NCBI RefSeq assembly: GCF_009828745.1
Contig: NZ_WTSX01000001.1
Span: forward strand, 62,001 to 126,000
Source of the DNA: Erysipelothrix anatis
GTDB lineage: Bacteria; Bacillota_I; Bacilli_A; Erysipelotrichales; Erysipelotrichaceae
Length of the DNA stretch: 64,000 nt
Reading direction: 5' to 3'
A program made the translations under genes and the position numbers. The notes beneath the pieces were generated by a model, which saw only the letters and a program-made list of their open reading frames with translations, was not told the origin of the DNA and did not search any database. This document shows, piece by piece, positions 1 to 8,399 of the stretch. How positions within the stretch are numbered: position 1 is the stretch's first letter; the number at the start of each line of letters is the position of its first letter.

Positions 1-876
1 CTCTGCAAGTATAAAACCATCCAAGTTACTGGGATCACTCATCGATTCACTAAGAATAGTGATAACATTGATATATTCAAAATTTTCACGACTTCGGCTT
101 GCATTGATTGCATCCGCATCTTTTGTATAATGGTCCATAATTTTATCGACAGTTTCTTTTGAATACGAATCCGGTTTATACATATTATCACCCGGTATGT
201 TTACAACAAATCCATTCAGAAAACCGTAATATTGATAATTATCGATTTGATTCCAAATTGAATACTCCGGAAAGAAATTATTATTTAAAGCATAACTTCT
301 AAAACGTGAGTCATGTTTATTGTAAGACATCATGTATGATGACCCCAACATTAATATCACAAGTCCTGAGATTAATGTCACTACACGAATGTGTTTGTTG
401 TAGACAGGTTTGAAAATACCGATTTTGCGGTTTAAGAAGACCATCACAACAACAAGAACCACAAGTACTATCACACTTAGGATGATCATCTTAAGTTGAC
501 GTGACGTAATCATTGAGAGAAGATCTTTGGTATTACGAAGATAGCTCACATCAGCTGGATATATAGGTTCGACTAATACATTTAATTTAATATAATTTAA
601 AACAGCAACAATACCAGTTACCGTTAAATATCCAATACTTACAAAAAGAATATTATTAAAGATTAGTACCAGCAGTATAAACACAATAAACAACACTAAA
701 GTACTAAACACATATGCGGGTGTTGAGTATGCAATTGATTCAAAAACGAGATCATAGTCAAATTTAAATAAACTTGCTGTCGTTACGAGTTGAAAGACTA
801 CACTCATAATAATTCCAGTTACTATAATTGTTGCGCTATAGGCTAGCCATCGTTTCCAATTTTTATTTTTTAACAT
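1..876 (-). CDS. LTA synthase / phosphoglycerol transferase-like membrane protein (partial, 3' end outside window)
   Basis: An open frame runs from ATG at 876 to the window edge (292 codons) without a stop. The N-terminal 200 residues hold about five hydrophobic segments. An extracellular stretch follows, ending in a NVITILSESMSDPSNLDGF segment that resembles the first metal-binding strand of the alkaline-phosphatase/LTA synthase superfamily (usual form PNVIVIMSESF). The catalytic Thr would lie beyond the window. The family transfers glycerol-phosphate from phosphatidylglycerol to a glycolipid or glycan outside the membrane and releases diacylglycerol. The start has a GAGGAAATTAA ribosome site and lies 9 bp after the stop of a diacylglycerol kinase, so the two are very likely co-transcribed. 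It could also be a phosphoglycerol transferase acting on a capsule or glycolipid instead of making LTA. Confidence 0.75.
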   Translation of the reverse strand, partial: MLKNKNWKRWLAYSATIIVTGIIMSVVFQLVTTASLFKFDYDLVFESIAYSTPAYVFSTLVLFIVFILLVLIFNNILFVSIGYLTVTGIVAVLNYIKLNVLVEPIYPADVSYLRNTKDLLSMITSRQLKMIILSVIVLVVLVVVMVFLNRKIGIFKPVYNKHIRVVTLISGLVILMLGSSYMMSYNKHDSRFRSYALNNNFFPEYSIWNQIDNYQYYGFLNGFVVNIPGDNMYKPDSYSKETVDKIMDHYTKDADAINASRSRENFEYINVITILSESMSDPSNLDGFILAE

Positions 877-885
877 TTAATTTCC

Positions 886-1758
886 TCATTTCAAGGGGCC
901 AACAAGCGTAATAGGTTCTGGTTCTACATCGAACTGAATATGCTTGGTCTTGCCTCCAAATTCGCCATCAAGTCCGTATTCGACCGTTGACTCACTGTTG
1001 ATTGTAACTTTTTTTGCACGTCTAAAGATGATGCTATCATCTTCAAAACTCTGAGTATTGATTTGATGAAGTGCTTTTACGAGTTGAACCGGTGTTTTGG
1101 GTGTTCGAACAAGCATCACTTCAAACAAGCCATCTGCTAAATCGGTCGAATCAGGAAAGCGGACAAAGTTTGCCATCTTTTTTGTATTGGTGATGGATAC
1201 AAAACTGAATTTCCCTTTTACAATTTCATCATCCACGTTAACGTCAAGACGGTATTTCTTTAATTTCCAAATTTCCCAAAAACCACGCAACATATAGGCA
1301 AAGTAGCCAAATTTATTCTTCAGTTTTTGATCAGTCGTATAGGGTACATTGGACAAGTAACCAAAGGTTAATGCATACGAAAATACTTTATCATTAACAA
1401 CACCTAAGTCCGTAGTAATTGTTGTTGTAAAGTCTGTTGTTGTAAGTATTTCTTCAATATTGACGGTTTCATAATAGTTCTTTGCAATATCATTCGTTGT
1501 ACCACTGGGAAGCATCAGAATTGGTTGTTTTAAATTTAACGCTGCTGCCATTGTAAATGCCGCACTGATGGTTCCATCACCACCCATAGCCGCTAGGACA
1601 TCAAAGTCTGTAGTTTTGATGCGCTCCATCAAGGCTTCTGGATCTTGTTGAATGGATTCTTTCGAAACAATATTGAGGTGGGCGTATGAAGCATCATTGA
1701 TCGTTGGAATCCCCTTACCGGATTCTGTATTACCAATAAAGAAAATACGAGGGGTCAT
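886..1758 (-). CDS. Diacylglycerol/lipid kinase of the DagK/YegS family
   Basis: This is a soluble lipid kinase that phosphorylates diacylglycerol (or a related lipid) using ATP. The glycine-rich nucleotide motif GGDGT is at residues 59-63, followed by LPSGTTNDIAKNY, the usual second motif of the DAGK catalytic domain. The C-terminal half is the family's beta-sandwich and ends in VEPEPITLVGP. The length of 290 aa is normal. The frame also opens at a GTG (1767) and an ATG (1764). I chose ATG 1758 because AGGTG precedes it by 6 nt. It is upstream of and nearly abuts the LTA-synthase-like gene, which suits recycling of the diacylglycerol that such an enzyme releases. Confidence 0.88.
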   Translation of the reverse strand: MTPRIFFIGNTESGKGIPTINDASYAHLNIVSKESIQQDPEALMERIKTTDFDVLAAMGGDGTISAAFTMAAALNLKQPILMLPSGTTNDIAKNYYETVNIEEILTTTDFTTTITTDLGVVNDKVFSYALTFGYLSNVPYTTDQKLKNKFGYFAYMLRGFWEIWKLKKYRLDVNVDDEIVKGKFSFVSITNTKKMANFVRFPDSTDLADGLFEVMLVRTPKTPVQLVKALHQINTQSFEDDSIIFRRAKKVTINSESTVEYGLDGEFGGKTKHIQFDVEPEPITLVGPLK

Positions 1759-1855
1759 AATCATCACCTATTCTTATCATTCTTGTTTATATCTATGTAC
1801 AGTATACCGTTATTTCACTTTTTTTCAATTTTCTTCACAATTCCTCGTTAAAATT

Positions 1856-2317
1856 TCATATATGAAAGCCTTGCTCGGAATAGCAAGTGTTTGTGAGGAT
1901 TGCTTGAAGTACATCATAACGTGACGGAATCATACTTTCTGGTAATTCGTTGATTTTAAACCATTCAAGTTCTGCTATTTTATGTGGCTCTTTAATTTGT
2001 GGGGTTCCCGAAAACGTATCAATCCAAAAATAGCAATTAAAATAGGTGTTATCGTGATCTGGGTCATATAAATGCGTAAGGTGGACAAATTTCATATTTT
2101 TCTCTAAGACATCAATTTCGATCTCTTCCATGAATTCGCGACGCATACACATCGTTGCTGATTCGTGTGCTTCAATATGTCCGGCTGCCGCAAAATCCCA
2201 ATGGTTATCCATAAAACCTGTATTCATTCTTTTTTGAAGCAATAGTTCTATCGTTTCCTGCTGGTGTCTAACGATTAGTCCCATCGTCGCACCGCGTGCT
2301 GTAAAATATTTATCCAT
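1856..2317 (-). CDS. Nudix hydrolase
   Basis: This is a 153-aa single-domain protein. The Nudix box starts at about residue 46, with the pattern G-x5-E-x7-REFMEE and the metal-binding Glu residues present. The Gly near the end of the box is replaced by Glu. Such enzymes hydrolyse nucleoside diphosphates linked to another moiety; the substrate cannot be read from the sequence. The start has a strong GGGAGGG ribosome site 3 nt before the ATG. It stands alone between the lipid kinase and a divergent TrmB-type operon. Confidence 0.85.
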   Translation of the reverse strand: MDKYFTARGATMGLIVRHQQETIELLLQKRMNTGFMDNHWDFAAAGHIEAHESATMCMRREFMEEIEIDVLEKNMKFVHLTHLYDPDHDNTYFNCYFWIDTFSGTPQIKEPHKIAELEWFKINELPESMIPSRYDVLQAILTNTCYSEQGFHI

Positions 2318-2383
2318 AGTCCCTCCCAGTTCGTGAAATAATCATAGTACGATTCAATTCGAATATCAACTTGAAGAAACAAT

Positions 2384-2397
2384 GTGAAATATATCAC
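2384..2397. promoter_or_regulatory. CRP/FNR-like dyad upstream of the TrmB-permease-OCD operon
   Basis: The dyad GTGAAATATATCAC lies within the form TGTGA-N6-TCACT, the layout recognised by CRP/FNR-family dimers. Its reverse complement, GTGATATATTTCAC, is identical over 14 bp to a site at 47886-47899 upstream of the second OCD-family operon. The sequence match is direct; which regulator binds is unknown. Confidence 0.5.
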
Positions 2398-2413
2398 TAA
2401 TTTATCAAGCGTG

Positions 2414-2428
2414 GTTACCCCGAGTAAC
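2414..2428. promoter_or_regulatory. Small inverted repeat, possible operator of the TrmB-type regulator
   Basis: GTTAC-CCCGA-GTAAC is a perfect 5-bp dyad with a 5-nt spacer, about 125 bp before the regulator start and 16 bp downstream of the CRP-like site. It has no T-tract, so it is not a terminator. It may be an autoregulatory site, but this rests on position alone. Confidence 0.25.
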
Positions 2429-2551
2429 TAATACTTAATTTTTACTTCAATTTTATCTAAATCTGTGAAATTTACCCTTCTTTTTCTCAAATTCCACGAT
2501 ATTCTAGAAGTGGAGATGACAAATATCGATTTGTTATTGAAGGAGTCGAAC

Positions 2552-3358
2552 ATGGAAAATTTGATTACAGTCTTGAATTCTCTTGGTTTCACAGAAAATG
2601 AAGCAAAGATCTATATCTCATTGTTAAAGACAGGGCCGCAAAACGGTTATGAAATTAGCAAGTCAAGCGGTGTTCCACGCAGTAAAATTTACGTCCTACT
2701 TGAACGTCTATTACAACGTGGCATACTAACAAGTTCTCATAATGGCAAAAATGTCATTTACAAAGCTGAACCTGTATCCCGCCTAGAAGATATGGCAACC
2801 TTGGATCTCCAACGCAACCTTCAAGCGTTACGAAAAGAGACCAGCAAAATAAGTGAAACTGGAGACGACGATCAGATTTGGCATTTATCAGGATACGATA
2901 ATATTCTGCTGCGTGTTGAGGAAATGATTCGCACAGCTGAGCACGAGTTATTAATTCAAATATGGCAACCCGAGTTAATGCCTCGTATTGAGCAAGCGAT
3001 TCTTGCAGCCGAAGGTACGATTAAGATTGCGGTTATTTTATACGATGAAACGCAAACGTATCAAACTGATGTTAAAAATGTCTATAAACACGGTTTCGAA
3101 GATAATCTCTTGGATGAGAATAATGCACGGTGGTTAACGTGCGTTAAAGATGCTTCGGAAATGATATATGTTACCATTCCTAATATTCAGCAAGCAACCG
3201 CAATTCATACCACAAACAAGAGTATGATTTGGTTCTCAACTGAATATGTGAAACATGATGTTTTCTGCTTAAGACTGATTGATGATATGGGTGAACTCGC
3301 ACACACACTATACGGTCCTAAGATTGCGAAACTTCGTGATATTTACACACTCCAATAG
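2552..3358 (+). CDS. TrmB-family transcriptional regulator
   Basis: The protein is 268 aa. Residues 1-70 form a winged helix-turn-helix of the TrmB type (LGFTENEAKIYISLLKTGP, then GVPRSKIYVLLERLLQRGI). A short coiled linker follows, then a C-terminal phospholipase-D-like sensor domain. In-frame starts exist at 2465 and 2516. I chose ATG 2552 because AAGGAG lies 6 nt before it and the HTH begins right after. The permease follows after 9 bp and the OCD-family gene after that, so the regulator is the first gene of a three-gene operon. TrmB proteins usually sense the substrate of the transporter they sit with. Confidence 0.8.
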   Translation: MENLITVLNSLGFTENEAKIYISLLKTGPQNGYEISKSSGVPRSKIYVLLERLLQRGILTSSHNGKNVIYKAEPVSRLEDMATLDLQRNLQALRKETSKISETGDDDQIWHLSGYDNILLRVEEMIRTAEHELLIQIWQPELMPRIEQAILAAEGTIKIAVILYDETQTYQTDVKNVYKHGFEDNLLDENNARWLTCVKDASEMIYVTIPNIQQATAIHTTNKSMIWFSTEYVKHDVFCLRLIDDMGELAHTLYGPKIAKLRDIYTLQ

Positions 3359-3367
3359 GAGGAAATT

Positions 3368-4237
3368 ATGAATATCGTAACAACAATTTTAGTACTAATC
3401 GCTGTCGTGAATGGAATTTTTGCGATTACATTAGTACGTGACTTAGCAAAAAATAAAGATTCCGTCATGAAGGAACCGGGAAATCCCATTGTAATGGCAA
3501 TCACCGAATTCTTTATGTTCTTATTATCTACTTTTGGTATTTCTGACTTTGCAATTGGGGCAGCTATTTATCCGAAATCAAAATGGGTTAGTGATGAAAA
3601 ACTTCCTGGAACGCTTAATACACAATGTGTTATTCCAGTTGCGGTTATGGCTTTATCCTACATATCTGTCATTGAAGTTGACCTCACAACATTACTTGTT
3701 GCTATTTTTGCACAAGTACTTGGTGCCTATATCTCACCACGTTATGTCGTTAAATTACCCGTTAATACAATTAAAAAGTTTGTTGCAACAGGACTCATTA
3801 TTGCAGGTGGCCTAATTGTTGCAGGTAAAGTTGGACTTTACCCTGCTGGAGGAACTGCAACCGGTCTTTCAGGATTCAAACTTGTCTTATTAGGCGTTCT
3901 TTCATTTGTATATGGTGCTGTCAATAACATTGGTATCGGTTCTTATGCCCTTACTTCTGCAACTGTTTATGCCTTAGGAATGAGCCCACTGGTTGCTTTC
4001 CCAATCATGATGGGTGCATGTACATTCTCAGTTCCTATTGGTTCAATGCAATTTATTAAACTTGACAGTTATTCACGTAAAATTACACTGTTTGCTGCAA
4101 TCTTTGGTTCATTAGGCGTTCTCGTTGCTGTCTTTGTTGTTCAAAGCTTAGATGTCGCATTACTTCAATGGGTCGTTGTTGCAGTTGTATTATTCAGTGC
4201 TACACAGATGATTCTATCTGTTCGTAAGGGGGCTTAA
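3368..4237 (+). CDS. TauE/SafE (TSUP)-type permease
   Basis: This is a 289-aa integral membrane protein with about eight hydrophobic segments in two halves, the layout of the TauE/SafE family. Known members move small organic or sulfur-containing anions across the membrane. The N-terminal half has the conserved-looking LLSTFGISDFAIGAAIYPK and the second half a matching VYGAVNNIGIGSY. The substrate is unknown. The start has AGGAGGAAATT before the ATG and the next gene begins 3 nt after the stop, so the permease and the OCD-family enzyme are tightly coupled and probably act on the same compound. Confidence 0.65.
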   Translation: MNIVTTILVLIAVVNGIFAITLVRDLAKNKDSVMKEPGNPIVMAITEFFMFLLSTFGISDFAIGAAIYPKSKWVSDEKLPGTLNTQCVIPVAVMALSYISVIEVDLTTLLVAIFAQVLGAYISPRYVVKLPVNTIKKFVATGLIIAGGLIVAGKVGLYPAGGTATGLSGFKLVLLGVLSFVYGAVNNIGIGSYALTSATVYALGMSPLVAFPIMMGACTFSVPIGSMQFIKLDSYSRKITLFAAIFGSLGVLVAVFVVQSLDVALLQWVVVAVVLFSATQMILSVRKGA

Positions 4238-4240
4238 CAC

Positions 4241-5227
4241 ATGGAAATCAAAGTTATTAACAAAGCAATTATCGATGACGTTTATACAATGCTTGATGCA
4301 ATTCAAGCTAATAAAGATGCACTTGCAATTTATTCACGCAATGGGTCTATCATTCCATTACGGACTAACATTGACGTAACTGCATTCGAAGGGCAAAGTC
4401 TATACATGCCTGGTTATGCTGCCGATGCACATGCATTGGGTGTAAAGATTGTCTCAGTTTATCCTAACAATATTGCGAAGGGCATCCCAAGTGTCCCTTC
4501 AACAATGGTCCTAATTGATGACGAAACCGGTCAAGTTATTGCCTTATTAGATGGTACGTATTTAACACAAGTACGTACGGGTGCCGTTGCGGGTGCTGCA
4601 ACAGATTTATTAGCCCGTCAAGACAGTAAGGTCTTTACAATTTTTGGTGCTGGTGGTCAGGCTGAGAGTCAAGTTGATGCAGTTCTAGCAGTTCGTGATA
4701 TCGAACAGGTTTATGTCTGTGATCTTGACGAAGCCCGTCGTGAAGCATTTGCTGCCCACATTGCTGAAAAGCATCACGTGAAAGCAGAAGCTGCTGCATC
4801 AGCAGAAGATGCTGTTCGTCAATCAGATATCATTACGTGTGTTACTACAACCCGTCGTCCACTCTTTGATGCCTCATGGCTCAAAGCTGGTGCGCATGTT
4901 AACGGCATTGGATCGTACACACCAGAAATGCAAGAAATTCCTGCTGAAGCAATTTTAAATGCTGATGGCGTCTATGTTGATACATTTGATGGTGTTCTGA
5001 ACGAAGCTGGTGATTTCATAAAACCAATTTCAGAAGGTATGTTCACCAACAAAATTATCACAGGTGAATTAGGCGATGTTGTCAACGGCACAGTTGTTGG
5101 ACGTAAAGACGCTTCACAAATCACCGTCTTTAAATCAACAGGGTCTGCAGTTATGGATGTTGTGAATGCACGTCGCATTTACGAAAAAGCCCTAGCACAT
5201 AACGCTGGTGATTCCATCAATTTATAA
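4241..5227 (+). CDS. Ornithine cyclodeaminase/mu-crystallin family enzyme
   Basis: This is a 328-aa NAD(P)-dependent enzyme of the OCD/mu-crystallin family. The substrate-side motifs GVKIVSVYPNN and QVRTGAVAGAATD are present, as is the Rossmann dinucleotide motif FGAGGQAESQ. The segment that carries the catalytic Asp in true ornithine cyclodeaminase (GGDCPGKTE, from memory) reads GIGSYTPEMQEIP here. This is more like the ketimine reductases and amino-acid dehydrogenases of the family. I therefore infer a reductase or dehydrogenase on an imino or amino acid, not proline formation. The start has AAGGGGG upstream. It is the last gene of the operon and is followed by a clear terminator. Confidence 0.85.
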   Translation: MEIKVINKAIIDDVYTMLDAIQANKDALAIYSRNGSIIPLRTNIDVTAFEGQSLYMPGYAADAHALGVKIVSVYPNNIAKGIPSVPSTMVLIDDETGQVIALLDGTYLTQVRTGAVAGAATDLLARQDSKVFTIFGAGGQAESQVDAVLAVRDIEQVYVCDLDEARREAFAAHIAEKHHVKAEAAASAEDAVRQSDIITCVTTTRRPLFDASWLKAGAHVNGIGSYTPEMQEIPAEAILNADGVYVDTFDGVLNEAGDFIKPISEGMFTNKIITGELGDVVNGTVVGRKDASQITVFKSTGSAVMDVVNARRIYEKALAHNAGDSINL

Positions 5228-5239
5228 TCAAAACGCAAA

Positions 5240-5268
5240 AATACCACTCTATGAGCGGTATTTTTTTT
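5240..5268. terminator. Rho-independent terminator, probably bidirectional
   Basis: The stem AATACC-a-CTC / GAG-c-GGTATT with loop TAT is followed by eight T on the plus strand and by a shorter T run on the minus strand. It ends the TrmB-permease-OCD operon and contains the stop codon of the convergent XRE gene. Confidence 0.9.
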
Positions 5269-6001
5269 GTTGTTCATCATAAATACTTTTTCCAGTTACA
5301 ATCATCGTTATAATATCGTCATTATCTTCAATTGCTACTCCTTTTTTGCCAAGGTAATCACACAGGATTGGAAGATCCTTGGATAGCGTTGCAGTAACAT
5401 CGTGCGTATACACAGCACCATCGTTTGTTACGAGCGAAATATTGAAACTATCGGGTCCCCAATCACCAATTCCGATTCGTGGTCGTGAAATATAGTTAAT
5501 TTTAAAGACATCAATATCATCAAATGCATATGTTTTCTTGAATTGCTGAGGTTTAAAGATTGCAATTAGGCGCTCCCACCATGAATGATACTTGGTCGCA
5601 ACAATATCCCGTTTACCGATGACAATCCGACCTTCCTTCACAACAATTAATGTCAGAAACATAAAGAAACCAAAGAAGATGAAGAATGTCCAGATGTAAG
5701 GACGTATCGTCATTGTCGCACCGAAGAAGAGTGCAAGTATAAATCCAATGAGCGTATGACGCCCCAATTTACGTTCCCCAATTTGATAGGGCTTCATCAA
5801 GTGCTTGGATCCTCGCAATAGTTGATCAATTGAAACATCGTACAAATCACTAAGCATAATGATGTTTTCAATATCTGGCATTGATTCCCCGCGTTCCCAT
5901 TTTGAGATTGCTTGACGTGAGATCATCAATTTCTCGGCGAGTTCTTCTTGCGTATAGCCATTCACTTCACGGTAGTATTTTAGATATTCGTTCAGTAACA
6001 T
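5249..6001 (-). CDS. XRE-family regulator with membrane C-terminal part
   Basis: The protein is 250 aa. Residues 1-65 are a Cro/CI-type helix-turn-helix (YTQEELAEKLMISRQAISKW and a following SIDQLLRG). Two hydrophobic segments lie at about 85-130, then a soluble domain of about 120 residues that I do not recognise. This HTH-plus-membrane layout is common in Firmicute regulators that respond to envelope or peptide signals. A GTG at 6010 is also in frame, but ATG 6001 has AGAGGTGG at good spacing. It is followed upstream by an unknown membrane-protein gene on the same strand 66 bp away, which may be its target or partner. Confidence 0.8.
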   Translation of the reverse strand: MLLNEYLKYYREVNGYTQEELAEKLMISRQAISKWERGESMPDIENIIMLSDLYDVSIDQLLRGSKHLMKPYQIGERKLGRHTLIGFILALFFGATMTIRPYIWTFFIFFGFFMFLTLIVVKEGRIVIGKRDIVATKYHSWWERLIAIFKPQQFKKTYAFDDIDVFKINYISRPRIGIGDWGPDSFNISLVTNDGAVYTHDVTATLSKDLPILCDYLGKKGVAIEDNDDIITMIVTGKSIYDEQQKKYRS

Positions 6002-6067
6002 ATGTGCCACCTCTTTCTATCTAAAGCATAGTCAACTTTCTACATTTTGTAACGCAACGTGTGGTTT

Positions 6068-6598
6068 CTATCCGTGATTTTTCTGATATAACTTATAAAT
6101 ACTAAGTATCACAAAAATTTTAAAGACAATTTGTGACAGCATAGCGAGGAATGATCCACCAAAGCCAATTCTTAGCGTACTCAATAAATTAATTGCGATA
6201 ATGATGCTAAGGATAATTGCAACTGTTTGTTTTGTCTGCACAACGAAATCATAATCACCTGCAAGATAAATGTAGTAGAACATTGCAAATGAAATGATGA
6301 GTCCAATAACAGCATAAATTACTGCAATAATTTCTGGTCGAATAATAACAACTATATACATAAGACCTAGCATTCCCAATGTTGTATACCCGATTAAAAT
6401 TACTAGAAGATTTAGCGCCATCTTAAAGTATCGATTCCACAACGGTGTTTTTCTGAGCATGTACAAGGAATACAGTAGTAACCCCAACGACCCTACTAAT
6501 ATAATTGTAGAGTTCGTAATTGGTAATGACATGATGACCACGCCTACCAATATCCCCAGTAATGCATTGTTTTCTATTTTCTGAATATCTTGCCCCAT
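6068..6598 (-). CDS. Unknown multi-span membrane protein
   Basis: This is a 176-aa protein with about six hydrophobic segments covering nearly its whole length, and only short polar loops. I recognise no domain. The ATG has a modest AGGGA-type ribosome site. It is encoded upstream of the XRE regulator on the same strand, with a 66-bp gap, so the two may be co-expressed. Confidence 0.6.
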   Translation of the reverse strand: MGQDIQKIENNALLGILVGVVIMSLPITNSTIILVGSLGLLLYSLYMLRKTPLWNRYFKMALNLLVILIGYTTLGMLGLMYIVVIIRPEIIAVIYAVIGLIISFAMFYYIYLAGDYDFVVQTKQTVAIILSIIIAINLLSTLRIGFGGSFLAMLSQIVFKIFVILSIYKLYQKNHG

Positions 6599-6740
6599 AA
6601 GCTTCCCTGCTTTCTTATCTAATTAAATAATATCATGTTAATCGTAAAGATATACGACTCTCCTTTGTTTTTTTGAAATCTCAACTATTTTTAGGATCAC
6701 GGCATTACATGATTTATCTAAAAACGACAAGACGTTAAAG

Positions 6741-6763
6741 TAAAAAAAAAGACCACTGGTCTT
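6741..6763 (-). terminator. Terminator of the tRNA-Arg gene
   Basis: On the minus strand AGACC-AGT-GGTCT is followed by nine T, about 12 nt after the tRNA 3' end. Confidence 0.8.
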
Positions 6764-6774
6764 CTACATTAATT

Positions 6775-6850
6775 TGGCACGCCCGACAGGGATCGAACCT
6801 GCAGCCTTTTGAACCGGAATCAAACGCGCTATCCGTTGCGCCACGGGCGT
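6775..6850 (-). tRNA. tRNA-Arg (anticodon CCG)
   Basis: This is a 76-nt cloverleaf. The acceptor arms ACGCCCG and CGGGCGT pair over 7 bp, the discriminator is G and CCA is encoded. The anticodon arm is TTTGA-TTCCGGT-TCAAA, giving anticodon CCG. The T arm contains GGTTCGATCC. Confidence 0.95.
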
Positions 6851-6956
6851 ATGCACGATTATCATACCACGCTTGACACATTTATTTAAGTTTTAATTAC
6901 ATAATTTAACCTATTTTTGCGAATATGCTATGATTAGCTCACAAGGAGATTATATT

Positions 6957-7874
6957 ATGATAAAAGTAGGTGTCCTCGGGATTGGTAATATTGCGCAAAA
7001 AGCCTATATTCCTGTCTATGCTGCACGAAATCATGATGTCGAATGGCATCTCTATTCACGCAGCCAAGAAAAGCTTGATGCTTTATCCCGTCAGTATAAC
7101 TTTAGTAACACACATACCAATATTGATGCCATGATAGCGAGCGGTATTCAAGCAGTTTTTATTCACACTCCGACACAAACTCATGGGGATTTGATACGCA
7201 AATTTCTTAACCATGGTATCCATGTTTATGTGGATAAACCTATTAGCGAAAATATTCTTGAAGTTAGAGAACTTGTCGCCCTTGCCCAAGCGCAATCATG
7301 TGTTCTAATGACTGGTTTCAACCGTCGGATGTCACCACTCTATCAACAACAAAAAGATATCGCACAAAAGAATATGATTCTTGTGCAAAAGCATCGAGAA
7401 CATGCAGATCAAGATGTAAAATTTGCGCTCTTCGATATGATGATTCACGTTGTTGATACGTTGGTTTATCTCATGGACACGCCCATCGTGTCCCATCACA
7501 TCCGTGGTGTAACTGAAGCAGGCATTCTAAGCCACGCACACCTTGAATTACACGGTGACCATGTCACAGGCATGGCAACCATTAACATGCATTCTGGTGG
7601 TCGCAGTGAAGTTGTGGAAGTAATGTCACCCACTGGGTTTTACCGCTGCGTGGATATGAATGAGTTACTGATCCATTCAGATCAAGGGCACCATACAGAG
7701 CGATTTGGGGATTGGGTCCCAACGCTAGAAAAACGGGGATTTGTGCAAATTGTTGACCATTTCATTGAATGTGTCAAAACTGGGAAGCAATCCGACATAT
7801 TTACCTTGGATGATGCATTAATCACCCACCAACTCGTTCATGATATATATGAAACAATAAAGGAGAAAGCATGA
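6957..7874 (+). CDS. Gfo/Idh/MocA-family oxidoreductase
   Basis: The 305-aa protein starts with a Rossmann fold (VGVLGIGNIAQKAYIPVYAA). It has the family's cofactor-side motif VDKPISEN near residue 93 and the C-terminal alpha/beta domain. Members oxidise or reduce hydroxyls of sugars, inositols and related compounds with NAD(P); no substrate can be assigned. An upstream ATG at 6930 exists, but ATG 6957 has AAGGAGAT 6 nt before it and begins exactly at the Rossmann strand. The next gene starts inside its stop codon (ATGA overlap), so the two form an operon. Confidence 0.85.
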   Translation: MIKVGVLGIGNIAQKAYIPVYAARNHDVEWHLYSRSQEKLDALSRQYNFSNTHTNIDAMIASGIQAVFIHTPTQTHGDLIRKFLNHGIHVYVDKPISENILEVRELVALAQAQSCVLMTGFNRRMSPLYQQQKDIAQKNMILVQKHREHADQDVKFALFDMMIHVVDTLVYLMDTPIVSHHIRGVTEAGILSHAHLELHGDHVTGMATINMHSGGRSEVVEVMSPTGFYRCVDMNELLIHSDQGHHTERFGDWVPTLEKRGFVQIVDHFIECVKTGKQSDIFTLDDALITHQLVHDIYETIKEKA

Positions 7875-8287
7875 AAAAGATTTTACGACAAGCAACAATT
7901 TACCTTGCTTTAGGATTAATTGCGGGTGTATTCTACCGCGAATTTACGAAATATATGGCATTTACAGGTACAACACAACTTTCCATTTTACATACGCACA
8001 TCTTAATGTTGGGTATGTTTATGATGTTGATGGTGTTAGTCCTTGCGAAGACATTTAAAATTCACCGTCATAAGAACTTCAAGAAGTTTATGGGATTTTA
8101 CAATGGTGGTCTTCATCTAACAATTTTGATGATGCTAACGCGTGGTACAACACAAGTTCTTGGCACCGAGTTATCCAAAGGCATGAATGCAGCAATTTCC
8201 GGAATGGCAGGACTTGGGCATATTATTTTAACAATCGGACTCGTTTACTTATTTATGATGCTTCGTGACAACACCCATGATGCCTAA
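7871..8287 (+). CDS. DUF2871-family membrane protein
   Basis: The 138-aa protein has four hydrophobic segments. It carries a YREFTKYMAFTGTTQLSILH stretch near the N-terminus and several His/Met-rich parts (HTHILMLGMFMMLM), which match the DUF2871 family as I remember it. The function is unknown. Its ATG overlaps the stop of the oxidoreductase gene and AAAGGAG precedes it. A strong terminator follows. Confidence 0.75.
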   Translation: MKKILRQATIYLALGLIAGVFYREFTKYMAFTGTTQLSILHTHILMLGMFMMLMVLVLAKTFKIHRHKNFKKFMGFYNGGLHLTILMMLTRGTTQVLGTELSKGMNAAISGMAGLGHIILTIGLVYLFMMLRDNTHDA

Positions 8288-8328
8288 CATCATCACATAG
8301 ATTTGCTTAACAATATTATCTACTCATT

Positions 8329-8364
8329 AAAAAGGTTCTAGCTGCGATAGCTTAGAACCTTTTT
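8329..8364. terminator. Bidirectional terminator between convergent genes
   Basis: The arms AAAAAGGTTCTA and TAGAACCTTTTT, with an inner AGCT/AGCT pairing, form a long stem. T-rich tails are present on both strands. It serves the DUF2871 gene on the plus strand and the GH85 gene on the minus strand. Confidence 0.92.
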
Positions 8365-8399
8365 ATTTTAGAATATGGATAAAACGTTATTTCAAATTT

